This document shows positions 1 through 7,012 of a stretch of 19,216 bases of DNA, in pieces. Positions within the stretch are counted from its first letter, which is position 1. Every line of letters begins with the position of its first letter. The notes beneath the pieces are model-generated. The model saw only the letters and a list, made by a program, of their open reading frames with translations. It did not search any database and had not been told where the DNA came from. The DNA comes from CAZNLS01 sp964573895 (GTDB taxonomy: Bacteria > Acidobacteriota > Aminicenantia > UBA2199). The stretch spans positions 1 to 19,216 of the forward strand of contig CAZNLS010000048.1 in the NCBI GenBank assembly GCA_964573895.1. The letters are read 5' to 3'. The position numbers were made by a program, and so were the translations under genes.

Positions 1-515
1 AATGAATTTGGCGAATATGATTCTGTATATTTCCATTCGATTAATATTAAAACCTTATCACCGTTGTGTTTCCTACCAATCATAAAACTGTCAATCGAGG
101 TAGAATTTGCTCCACGTTGGGTTGACAATTCTTTCCCCAAGGGTTTTATTCCTATTTTTTCAAATTCAATCAAACCTGAATCAACGAATACCGATTCACT
201 TATTAAATCGCTGATATTTTGTAAAATTTTGTCGGCGCAATCTTTTCTTTGTCGAAGTGGATATAAGTGATTTAAGCAAGCTATCTGCGAAGAAAGCAAG
301 TGTCCTGTCGGTTCTCCATTACCTGACCACCAAGCAATTCCATTTTTTATGAAATATTCTTTTGTGTCTTGTCGTATTCCTTCCCAAAGATTCAATTCAG
401 GTTCCGACAATACAAATTCCCTTTCTTTACCGAAAAAAAGTCCGTTTCCCGGGTCTCTGAAAATCTTGTCACGAATCTCAATTGCTTTTTGTCGTTCTCT
501 GTCAATATATTTCAT
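1..515 (-). CDS. PGN_0703-like PD-(D/E)xK restriction endonuclease, partial (C-terminus beyond window)
   Basis: An open frame runs from ATG at 515 leftwards off the window, with 171 complete codons and no stop. I translated it by hand. The visible part has WWSGNGEPTGHLLSSQ at about residues 62-77, and then a PD-(D/E)xK-type nuclease core: D142 (in TSID) followed by E160-W-K162 in ILIEWKYTE. The sequence around both (RGANSTSID, then a hydrophobic strand ending in EWKYTE) recalls the PGN_0703 family of putative restriction endonucleases, from memory. It would act on DNA in the cytoplasm. The start has no SD site, as is usual in Bacteroidota. It is on the same strand as the DUF488/dual-OB operon but 218 bp downstream, so linkage is inferred. 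The nuclease fold is likely; the exact target is unknown. Confidence 0.72.
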   Translation of the reverse strand, partial: MKYIDRERQKAIEIRDKIFRDPGNGLFFGKEREFVLSEPELNLWEGIRQDTKEYFIKNGIAWWSGNGEPTGHLLSSQIACLNHLYPLRQRKDCADKILQNISDLISESVFVDSGLIEFEKIGIKPLGKELSTQRGANSTSIDSFMIGRKHNGDKVLILIEWKYTESYSPNS

Positions 516-549
516 TTTGTAGTGTCATTGTCGTTTTTAAACTTGGCGG

Positions 550-676
550 TAACGTTTTGAATATGGTGCATTTGGCATTTCAACACTCCAATTTACTATT
601 AAGTTTATTTATTGTTATCATCTTCAATATTAGCACTATCTGCCAAATGCACTATATTTTTTGTTGGGGTGCGTTA
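550..676. repeat. Large intergenic inverted-repeat element
   Basis: The gap between the dual-OB gene and the nuclease holds a perfect 12-bp inverted repeat, GTGCATTTGGCA (566-577) and TGCCAAATGCAC (641-652), around a 63-nt AT-rich loop. Outside it lie TAACG (550-554) and CGTTA (672-676), also complementary, so the whole could fold into a long interrupted hairpin. The edges (GGCGGTAACGTTTTG on the left, GGGGTGCGTTATT on the right) resemble intergenic elements I have seen in Bacteroidota genomes, from memory only. It may end the upstream transcript or be a non-autonomous mobile/REP-like element. Confidence 0.6.
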
Positions 677-733
677 TTTCTATCTTTAGAATGGCAAACC
701 ATCGCTTTTATCATTACTCCGTTGGACTGTATT

Positions 734-1363
734 TTATAAATCATACCAGCCAGATAATTGCAAGTAACATCTTTCATTTATATCTGTATTTTCTGGTTTC
801 CACCACCTTGCTAATGATATTCTCATCAAAGTGCCAGCAGGAATTACATCTACTGGTTCTTCAATTCCTTTAAATTTGATACTTCTCAATCCAACAGTTG
901 AAGGATACTGATACCTAATGCCTTTATACTCTTTTCGTTTTAAATCTTTATCACTTATCCAGAAACCTACACTATGACTTGGAACGCCACCATTTCTATC
1001 TATGTATCCACTTCCACTAGGTGTCCATTGAATTAATTGGTCAAATATTTGATCTGGATTTCCTCTCCAAATTGGGATATTTCTCTTTTCAATAAAGTCC
1101 TTAATTGTTATTGTGTTTTTCAAGCTCCTTTTTCTTGTTCTATTTTGTATTAAAATATCTTCAATATGAGGCGGTACATTATTTTTTCTTTCAGAAAACT
1201 CAATTTCCCAAGCTTGTTTTGGGGCTAAATCTGTATTCTCAGGTTGGTTTTTACCATTTTCATCTAATAGTCTAACATAACGACCTTTTAATGTAAGACC
1301 ACCAACGCAAACTTGATTATTATTCATCTGGGTTTTTGACAATATCAATACAATTTCTTTCAT
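734..1363 (-). CDS. Dual OB-domain protein (DuOB-like), 209 aa
   Basis: The protein starts MKEIVLILSK and reads VCVGGLTLKGRYVRLLDENG (residues 18-37), a beta-rich opening. It ends with a segment containing GTLMRISLARWW (177-188) and RCYLQLSGWYDL (198-209), which I recognise as typical of the bacterial dual-OB-containing domain family. OB folds bind nucleic acid or mediate protein contacts; no catalytic motif is visible, so a nucleic-acid-binding or adaptor role is inferred. The ATG overlaps the stop of the upstream DUF488 gene by 4 nt (ATGA), so translation is probably coupled. It is the third gene of the operon. The family assignment is fairly firm; the function is not established. Confidence 0.7.
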   Translation of the reverse strand: MKEIVLILSKTQMNNNQVCVGGLTLKGRYVRLLDENGKNQPENTDLAPKQAWEIEFSERKNNVPPHIEDILIQNRTRKRSLKNTITIKDFIEKRNIPIWRGNPDQIFDQLIQWTPSGSGYIDRNGGVPSHSVGFWISDKDLKRKEYKGIRYQYPSTVGLRSIKFKGIEEPVDVIPAGTLMRISLARWWKPENTDINERCYLQLSGWYDL

Positions 1364-1836
1364 AAATGTTCTATTTTATATCCTAACTTTTCAAGTTTAT
1401 CGCTCACAATTGACCTATGACAAGCCGCAGGTTTTTCTTCAACACAGAATAAAACAACATTACTTGCAGCAACTTCGTCCAGCTTGTCCAAAAAAGCATC
1501 AAAATCAAAGTTACTTAATATTCTGTCTTTGTAGGCTATCGTAAAAACCTTTCCTAATTTATTTCTATTACGCTTTAAAACACCTTCATTTACATCAGCT
1601 TCTTTTTGTAATTCTCTAATTTCTTTTGATGGTGCAAGGTCAGTAATGTGAGCATATTTAATACCAAGTTCATTTAACCTTTTTTGCAATCTATTGCTAT
1701 TTACAAAAGCATATTTTGAACCTCTGACACCTCTACGTTGACGTATATCACAAAAAGTATCGATATTATTATCAATTAATTTCTGGAAATACTCTTGTTC
1801 TGTTGAACCATAAACTCCTATTGTAAAAAATTTCAT
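1360..1836 (-). CDS. DUF488 family protein (second copy), 158 aa
   Basis: The protein has the DUF488 layout: an N-terminal FTIGVYGSTEQEYFQKLIDN (residues 4-23), FCDIRQRRGVRGSKYAF (28-44) with D30 and R32, and the C-terminal signature CVEEKPAACHRSIV (131-144) with C131, C139, H140 and R141. DUF488 proteins are small and of unproven function; the conserved Cys and CHR suggest a catalytic or metal site. It begins 8 nt after the first DUF488 gene and overlaps the dual-OB gene by 4 nt. The two DUF488 proteins are diverged rather than a recent duplication, which suggests separate roles or a heteromer. There is no SD site. Confidence 0.82.
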   Translation of the reverse strand: MKFFTIGVYGSTEQEYFQKLIDNNIDTFCDIRQRRGVRGSKYAFVNSNRLQKRLNELGIKYAHITDLAPSKEIRELQKEADVNEGVLKRNRNKLGKVFTIAYKDRILSNFDFDAFLDKLDEVAASNVVLFCVEEKPAACHRSIVSDKLEKLGYKIEHL

Positions 1837-1844
1837 AAAGCGTC

Positions 1845-2411
1845 CTATTTATATTTTTTTCTTGAGACAAAAGATAATTCTTCTCCAAATAGATTAACAG
1901 TTCCGTTTGGTGCAACAATTAGCATTACATCTTTTTGGTTTTTAATAATTAATTCTTTTTGTTTGTTTTTTGTTCTTGTAATATGATTAAGGTTAATACC
2001 AATTTTAATTAATTCTTCTCCAATAAGTTTGGTTCTATGACATTCTTCGGGTTTACTCTCACTACACATTATGGCAACTTTAATCTTTTTTTGATTTGCA
2101 GTTATAAGTCTTTGTAAACCTCTCTTAAAAAAATCCTTCTCTTTAAGTTTATTGTAATCTACGTATCCATTTGTATAGCAAGAAGTATCATCAGGTAATC
2201 CGCCAAGAACATCTCCCATAAATGTGTAAGAAATACCATTTCTTAAAAGTGAAAACTTTAATTCATTTTGATTGAAATGTGGATTATATTTTGAATATGG
2301 TTTTGACCTGATATCAATCAAGTAGTTAATATTAAAATGCTTTAACTCCTCAATTAAAGTTTCAATACTTTTGTTGCCGTGTCCTATTGAGTATAATGTC
2401 GATTTATCCAT
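1845..2411 (-). CDS. DUF488 family protein (first copy), 188 aa
   Basis: Using ATG at 2411, the protein opens MDKSTLYSIGHGNKSIETLI, the classic DUF488 start (SIGHGNKS). It continues with LIDIRSKPYSKYNPHF (residues 31-46; D33, R35) and the C-terminal CSESKPEECHRTKLIGEEL (116-134; C116, C124, H125, R126). About 50 residues follow the signature, longer than in the second copy. An upstream ATG at 2429 would add six residues (MMYICN), but a TATATTTG promoter box covers that stretch, so 2411 is preferred. It is the first gene of the DUF488-DUF488-dual-OB operon. Upstream sequence is lost in the gap, so an earlier gene could exist. The function is unknown. Confidence 0.84.
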   Translation of the reverse strand: MDKSTLYSIGHGNKSIETLIEELKHFNINYLIDIRSKPYSKYNPHFNQNELKFSLLRNGISYTFMGDVLGGLPDDTSCYTNGYVDYNKLKEKDFFKRGLQRLITANQKKIKVAIMCSESKPEECHRTKLIGEELIKIGINLNHITRTKNKQKELIIKNQKDVMLIVAPNGTVNLFGEELSFVSRKKYK

Positions 2412-2415
2412 ATTA

Positions 2416-2423
2416 CAAATATA
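2416..2423 (-). promoter_or_regulatory. Putative Bacteroidota -7 box TATATTTG
   Basis: On the minus strand TATATTTG lies 4 nt before the ATG at 2411. It matches the TAnnTTTG -7 element of the Bacteroidota primary sigma factor. The matching -33 TTTG should lie about 19 nt further upstream, inside the N gap, so it cannot be checked. If real, the mRNA has almost no leader. Confidence 0.4.
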
Positions 2424-2434
2424 CATCATTTATA

Positions 2435-2534
2435 NNNNNNNNNNNNNNNNNNNNNNNNNNNNNNNNNNNNNNNNNNNNNNNNNNNNNNNNNNNNNNNNNN
2501 NNNNNNNNNNNNNNNNNNNNNNNNNNNNNNNNNN
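2435..2534. other. Assembly gap (100 N)
   Basis: There are exactly 100 unknown bases, a conventional filler for a scaffold join of unknown length. Gene style differs on each side: no SD and a TATATTTG box on the left, SD sites and TATAAT-like boxes on the right. The join may therefore be wrong. Confidence 0.99.
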
Positions 2535-2609
2535 ATTGCCGGTTTGGGGATGGAATTTTTTACAGGCTTCCGCCGGTACACCCTCTAATTCCAGCATAAA
2601 TCGGATCAT
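2535..2609 (-). CDS. Possible gene start cut by the gap (25 codons)
   Basis: On the minus strand, ATG at 2609 opens a frame without stops up to the gap, beginning MIRFMLELEGVPAEAC. AAGGGA lies directly against the ATG, too close to be a good SD. I do not recognise the protein. With only 25 codons this could be chance. Confidence 0.2.
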
Positions 2610-2865
2610 TCCCTTAATTCTTAACTTCCCAAAGGTCTCATTTTATAAATGATGCCTACCGTTTGTTCTAAAATATTTATATTTTATTTTAATAATAATT
2701 TCAAGATATTTTTTTTAACACGCGAAAGCTTTTAAAAGTTTTTATTGATACTTGAGATAAAATTGAATCTATCCTGTCGAAAAGAAAATTGCCAGGTTTG
2801 GGTGAGATTTGGTAGTAAAAGGTATAAATGTTTTTAATCTTCTAATTTGCTAAAATTATTTTATC
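2610..2865. other. AT-rich leader region before the peptidase gene
   Basis: No gene is seen. The region holds a perfect palindrome CTTTTAAAAG (2729-2738) that runs into the first copy of the 34-bp repeat (2734-2767), a TATAAA (2823-2828) and TAAAAT (2851-2856) without convincing -35 partners. No SD precedes the ATG at 2866. Confidence 0.5.
2734..2767 (+). repeat. 34-bp direct repeat, copy 1 (candidate promoter/operator)
   Basis: This stretch matches 6928-6961 at 33 of 34 positions; the only difference is at 2742 (T versus A). It contains AAAAGTTT (2734-2741), an 11-nt spacer and TGAGATAA (2749-2756 region), close in spacing to a sigma-28 promoter (TAAAGTTT-N11-GCCGATAA), and also TAAAAT (2758-2763), a sigma-70-like -10 without a good -35. 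It sits 98 nt before the peptidase ATG. Identity across the spacer suggests more than a plain promoter. Confidence 0.6.
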
Positions 2866-4251
2866 ATGTTTAAAAAAGAGACCTATAAAAAAAGACAATT
2901 TGAATTATTAAAGAGGGTTAATTCAGGAATAATAGTGTTACCCGGAAACGAAGATAGCCCGATGAACTATACCGATAATCCTTATCGTTTCAGACAGGAT
3001 AGCACTTTTTTATACTATTTTGGACTATCAAGGCCGGGTTTGATCGCATTATTGGATACAGGCAGCGGCAGGATATCGATTTATGGCGACGACTATACGG
3101 TTGAAGATTTTGTGTGGAGGGGAAAACAACCCGCAATTCATGAACTGGCCTCTTTATGCGGAGTTAAGCACACAGGCAGTATAACCAATCTTTACGATCG
3201 CTTAAAGCAGGCTGAAAAAAACAGTGAGACCATCCACTTTTTGCCCCAATATCGGCATGATAATATTCTGAAATTAATGGATATGACAGGGCTTTCCCCA
3301 CAAGAGATCAGAACCGGGGCATCAGAAGAACTAATCCGGGCAGTTGTATCACAGCGAAATTACAAGACAGCGGAAGAGATTTTGGAAATTGAAAAAGGGG
3401 TTGATACAACTGTTGACATGCATATAGCAGCCATGAAAATGGTTAAACCGGGGATGAAGGAACTTGATGTTGTTGTGGAAATTGAAAAAATTGCCCGGGC
3501 AACAGGTGGTGATATTTCATTTCCAACCATTGCTACAATAAACGGGCAGACACTTCACAACCATTATCACGGGAACACCATTGAGGATGGACAGCTTTTT
3601 CTCCTCGATTGCGGAGCAGAGACATCTATGTGTTATGCCGGTGACCTTTCGAGCACATTCCCCACGGGACAAACATTCAGCAGTTTGCAGAAAGATATTT
3701 ATACACTCGTGTTAAAATCACATTACGCCGCTGTAGATTCCCTCAAACCGCGAGTAGCATTTAAGGAAGTACATCGCAAAGCCTGCCTTACCATTGCAGA
3801 GGGACTAAAAAGCATGGGCTTAATGAGAGGAGATACGGAAAATGCCGTAGAAGCAGGAGCACATGCATTGTTTTTCCCCTGCGGGACAGGCCATATGATG
3901 GGGCTGGATATCCATGATATGGAAAACCTTGGAGAAGAATTTGTCGGTTATGAAGACGAAGCTAAGAGTACACAGTTCGGTCTTAAATCCCTCAGGCTGG
4001 GCAGAGCACTGGAACCGGGTTTTGTATTGACAATTGAGCCGGGAATCTACTTTATTCCGGAATTGATAAACCAGTGGAAATCAGAAAAAAAATTAACTGA
4101 GTATTTGAATTATAAAATAATTGATAAATTCATAGATTTTGGCGGGATAAGAAATGAAGAAAATTACCTCATTACTCCGGATGGAAAAAGAGTTCTTGGC
4201 AGCAAAAAAAAGCCAATGCTCATTGAGGAGGTTGAGGAATTAAGAAGATAA
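2866..4251 (+). CDS. pepP: Xaa-Pro aminopeptidase (M24B), 461 aa
   Basis: This cytoplasmic metallopeptidase would remove an N-terminal residue before proline. Residues 1 to about 170 form the creatinase/AMP_N domain (LPGNEDSPMNYTDNPYRFRQ, 25-44). The rest is the pita-bread catalytic domain, with all five expected metal ligands: D248 (LLDCGAE), D260 (YAGD), H343 (CGTGH), E391 (TIEPGIY) and E431 (GIRNEENY). Length fits the family. The start has no SD but agrees with the usual domain boundary. The next gene begins 19 nt after the stop, so peptidase, OCD-family enzyme and serine dehydratase probably form one operon for using peptides and amino acids. Substrate range cannot be read from the sequence; some relatives are prolidases. 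Confidence 0.9.
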   Translation: MFKKETYKKRQFELLKRVNSGIIVLPGNEDSPMNYTDNPYRFRQDSTFLYYFGLSRPGLIALLDTGSGRISIYGDDYTVEDFVWRGKQPAIHELASLCGVKHTGSITNLYDRLKQAEKNSETIHFLPQYRHDNILKLMDMTGLSPQEIRTGASEELIRAVVSQRNYKTAEEILEIEKGVDTTVDMHIAAMKMVKPGMKELDVVVEIEKIARATGGDISFPTIATINGQTLHNHYHGNTIEDGQLFLLDCGAETSMCYAGDLSSTFPTGQTFSSLQKDIYTLVLKSHYAAVDSLKPRVAFKEVHRKACLTIAEGLKSMGLMRGDTENAVEAGAHALFFPCGTGHMMGLDIHDMENLGEEFVGYEDEAKSTQFGLKSLRLGRALEPGFVLTIEPGIYFIPELINQWKSEKKLTEYLNYKIIDKFIDFGGIRNEENYLITPDGKRVLGSKKKPMLIEEVEELRR

Positions 4252-4270
4252 AAAAACGGTATTATGATAT

Positions 4271-5293
4271 ATGATAGAAGATAAGTTTAAAAATATAAGT
4301 AATTCAAATGAGTTAAATCTATCCGAGCAATTTTTCGGAAATATTAAGTTATTGTCTTCTGCAGAAATTAAAAGATTGATATCCATGAAAGAAGCTATAA
4401 AAGCAATGGAGCATGCCTTTGCAAGCTATTCCAATGGAGAGAGCCAGGTGCCGCAGCACTATTTGTCAAATATCCAAGACACATCTATGGATCTCTTTTT
4501 TAAACCTGCTTTTAATAAAACATTAGGCAGAATTGCCATAAAAATCCTTACACAAAAAAAAATCCCGGCAAGTCCTGGAAATCCAACTATATTAGGTATT
4601 GTTTTGTTGTTAGACATTCATAGCGGAGCAATACTTTCAATGATAGATGGCACATACTTAACCGCCTTACGTACTGGTGCCGCAAGTGGAATAGCAACTA
4701 AACTTCTGGCGCGAAAAAATGCAGAAACTGTAGCAATTTTCGGTTGTGGAGCACAGGGGAAAACACAGCTTGAAGCAATTTGTAAAGTCCGGCCTGTTAA
4801 ACGCGCACTACTATATGACATAAATAGTGAGGCTGCCGCCAAGCTTAAAGTAACCATGGAGAAAGAATTGGATATTTCTATCCAAATTGAGACCGATCAG
4901 AAAAAATTAAAAGAGGCAGACATCATTTGTACTGCAACAAATTCTAAAAAACCTCTGTTCAGCAGCAAAAAAATCTCCCCGGGAGTTCATATAAATGCCA
5001 TAGGATCATACAGACCCGATATGCAGGAGATTGATCCTTCAATAATAAAGTCAGCCGTTTTATTTACAGATTCGAGGGAATCTGTATTAAAAGAATCCGG
5101 AGACCTGATTAAGCCTGTCAACAACCATATTATTTCTGAAGATAATATTAAAGGTGAAATCGGAGATCTTATCAATAAGAAAGTTTCCGGACGGCAGAAC
5201 AGTGATGAAATTACCATTTTTAAGAGTGTGGGTTTAGGGGTTCAGGACCTGTTTGCTGCCAATGCAATCTATAATAAATACATAAATGATTAA
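4271..5293 (+). CDS. Ornithine cyclodeaminase / mu-crystallin family oxidoreductase, 340 aa
   Basis: The fold is recognised from LTALRTGAASGIATKLLARK (residues 130-149), the NAD(P)-binding AIFGCGAQGKTQLEA (155-169), ADIICTATNSKKP, GSYRPDMQEID and the C-terminal SVGLGVQDLFAAN. The family includes ornithine cyclodeaminase, archaeal-type alanine dehydrogenase and ketimine reductases, which cannot be told apart here. Next to L-serine dehydratase, an alanine-dehydrogenase-like role (pyruvate plus ammonia to alanine, reoxidising NADH) is an attractive inference. The N-terminus is about 20 residues longer than usual. There is no SD; TATTAT ends 5 nt before the ATG. The gap to the next gene is 46 nt. 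Confidence 0.85.
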   Translation: MIEDKFKNISNSNELNLSEQFFGNIKLLSSAEIKRLISMKEAIKAMEHAFASYSNGESQVPQHYLSNIQDTSMDLFFKPAFNKTLGRIAIKILTQKKIPASPGNPTILGIVLLLDIHSGAILSMIDGTYLTALRTGAASGIATKLLARKNAETVAIFGCGAQGKTQLEAICKVRPVKRALLYDINSEAAAKLKVTMEKELDISIQIETDQKKLKEADIICTATNSKKPLFSSKKISPGVHINAIGSYRPDMQEIDPSIIKSAVLFTDSRESVLKESGDLIKPVNNHIISEDNIKGEIGDLINKKVSGRQNSDEITIFKSVGLGVQDLFAANAIYNKYIND

Positions 5294-5339
5294 ACATGTT
5301 CTCTTACAGTTTAGCTAAATTATTTTTTGGTTAGTTGCT

Positions 5340-6923
5340 ATGAAAAAAAAAAGTTTCCCAAGTATTTTCAATGATGTGATCGGTCCTGTTATGAGAGGCC
5401 CTTCCAGCTCTCATACTGCTTCTGCCCATAGAATAGGAATGTTTATAAGGCAATTATGGGGATCCGGTTACGCAAAGGTTATTGTAAAATTTGACAAATC
5501 CGGGGCATTAGCCACAACCTATCTGGGACAGGGTTCTGCTATGGGACTTGCAGGCGGATTGCTGGGTATTGACATAACAGACTCTGAAATCATAAATTAT
5601 GAAGAACATCTTTATAAAAGTGACATTACAATAGAATATATTATTACCGACATTGAAAACAAACATCCGAATGCATATCAGATAAGCATACAATCCCCAA
5701 AAAGAGAGGACATTAATATTTTGGCAATCTCTACCGGGGGAGGTATGTTTGAAATCATTAAAGTGAATGGCTGCAAAGTATCAATAAAAGGTGATTGTTT
5801 TGAAAGCCTTATGTTTTTTCATGATTTGCCTGAAAAAAAAATATCCGAATTAGAGCAATTGCTTAAGACAAATATTTCTGACTCTGCATACTTTGAGATA
5901 ATTAAGTGTGAAAAGGGAAAAGTGCTGGTAAATGTTAAGTCTGAAGAATCGATAAAATATTCCCTGGCCGGTAAAACCGGTATCGGAAAATTTATGGCCC
6001 TTAATTGGGAAGTAAGTCCTGTTTTGCCTGTTATTGCCAATTTCAACAGGAATCTCCCGTTTACATCAGAAGATGAAATGCTGGAATTGGCAGAGAAGGA
6101 AAACCTCTCATTGTCCGATTTAGCAGTAAGATACGAAAGTGCAAGATCAGGTTTAGAATCAGCTTCTATTCTAAAAAAAATGGGAGAAATCGTGAAAATA
6201 ATCCAAAACTCTATTGAGGAGGGCTTAAAGGGAACATTTTATGAAGACCGGATATTGGGAACCCAGGCAAAATTAATAACGGAAGCAGAAGAGAATGGAT
6301 TAATAGAAAAATCGATAAATAATTATATCATTGCCTTTACCAGCGCTCTGATGGAAGTAAAAAGTTCAATGGGGATTATAGTTGCAACCCCTACTGCCGG
6401 GTCTTGCGGCGTTTTGGGAGGAGCTTTATTCGGATCAATGGGAGACCGGGAATTTGATCATGAGCTCCTTACCAGGGGATTTTTAGCTGCAGGAATAACA
6501 GGCCTGTTTATCGCAGATAAATATACTTTCTCAGCAGAAGAGGGCGGTTGCCAGGTGGAAACAGGCTCAGGAGCGGCAATGGCTGCTGCCGGTCTTGTAG
6601 AAATGAATGGAGGTACCGCAAAACAAGCACTTGCAGCGGCATCTATGGCTTTGCAAAATATGATGGGTTTGGTTTGTGACCCGGTAGCTGTCAGGGTTGA
6701 AGTACCATGTCTGGGGAAAAATATTATGGCTGCAACATTTGCCCTGAATGCTTCTATTATGGCAATTGCAGGTTATGATCCTGTGATACCCTATGCTGAA
6801 GTTATAGATGCGATGAAATCAGTTGGAGAATCTCTCCCTTCTTCCCTTTGCTGTACCGGGCTTGGGGGACTTGCCCAAACTCCAACCGGAAAATACTTAT
6901 ATAAAAAATTTAATCCGGGTTAA
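5340..6923 (+). CDS. sdaA: L-serine ammonia-lyase, iron-sulfur dependent, fused beta-alpha, 527 aa
   Basis: The enzyme converts L-serine to pyruvate and ammonia. The N-terminal beta domain carries DVIGPVMRGPSSSHTASAHR (residues 12-31). The alpha domain begins around 250 and contains ATPTAGSCGVLGGALFG (349-365), EGGCQVETGSGAA (401-413) and SSLCCTGLGGLAQTPTGKY (501-519). C356, C404 and C446 are the likely [4Fe-4S] ligands, with C504/C505 in the C-terminal tail. This cluster is oxygen-labile, fitting an anaerobe. In many Gram-positives the two domains are separate proteins; here they are fused as in E. coli SdaA/TdcG, but the chain is about 70 residues longer. It is the last gene of the catabolic set. 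The start is the first ATG of the frame; no clear SD. Confidence 0.92.
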   Translation: MKKKSFPSIFNDVIGPVMRGPSSSHTASAHRIGMFIRQLWGSGYAKVIVKFDKSGALATTYLGQGSAMGLAGGLLGIDITDSEIINYEEHLYKSDITIEYIITDIENKHPNAYQISIQSPKREDINILAISTGGGMFEIIKVNGCKVSIKGDCFESLMFFHDLPEKKISELEQLLKTNISDSAYFEIIKCEKGKVLVNVKSEESIKYSLAGKTGIGKFMALNWEVSPVLPVIANFNRNLPFTSEDEMLELAEKENLSLSDLAVRYESARSGLESASILKKMGEIVKIIQNSIEEGLKGTFYEDRILGTQAKLITEAEENGLIEKSINNYIIAFTSALMEVKSSMGIIVATPTAGSCGVLGGALFGSMGDREFDHELLTRGFLAAGITGLFIADKYTFSAEEGGCQVETGSGAAMAAAGLVEMNGGTAKQALAAASMALQNMMGLVCDPVAVRVEVPCLGKNIMAATFALNASIMAIAGYDPVIPYAEVIDAMKSVGESLPSSLCCTGLGGLAQTPTGKYLYKKFNPG

Positions 6924-6927
6924 TATA

Positions 6928-6961
6928 AAAAGTTTATATTGATACTTGAGATAAAATTGAA
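6928..6961 (+). repeat. 34-bp direct repeat, copy 2 (candidate fabD promoter)
   Basis: This matches 2734-2767 at 33 of 34 positions. It begins 4 nt after the sdaA stop and ends 51 nt before the fabD ATG. It carries the same AAAAGTTT-N11-TGAGATAA arrangement and a TAAAAT at 6952-6957. The two copies are 4,194 bp apart in the same orientation and bracket the whole pepP-OCD-sdaA block. Confidence 0.6.
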
Positions 6962-7012
6962 AGAGGGCAGGTTAAATGATAAAATCCGGGGTATTTAAAC
7001 AGTGAGGCAAGT

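Noticed and set aside
2734..6961. Flanking repeats as ends of an insertion sequence
   Set aside because: They are direct, not inverted, and no transposase or integrase lies between them.
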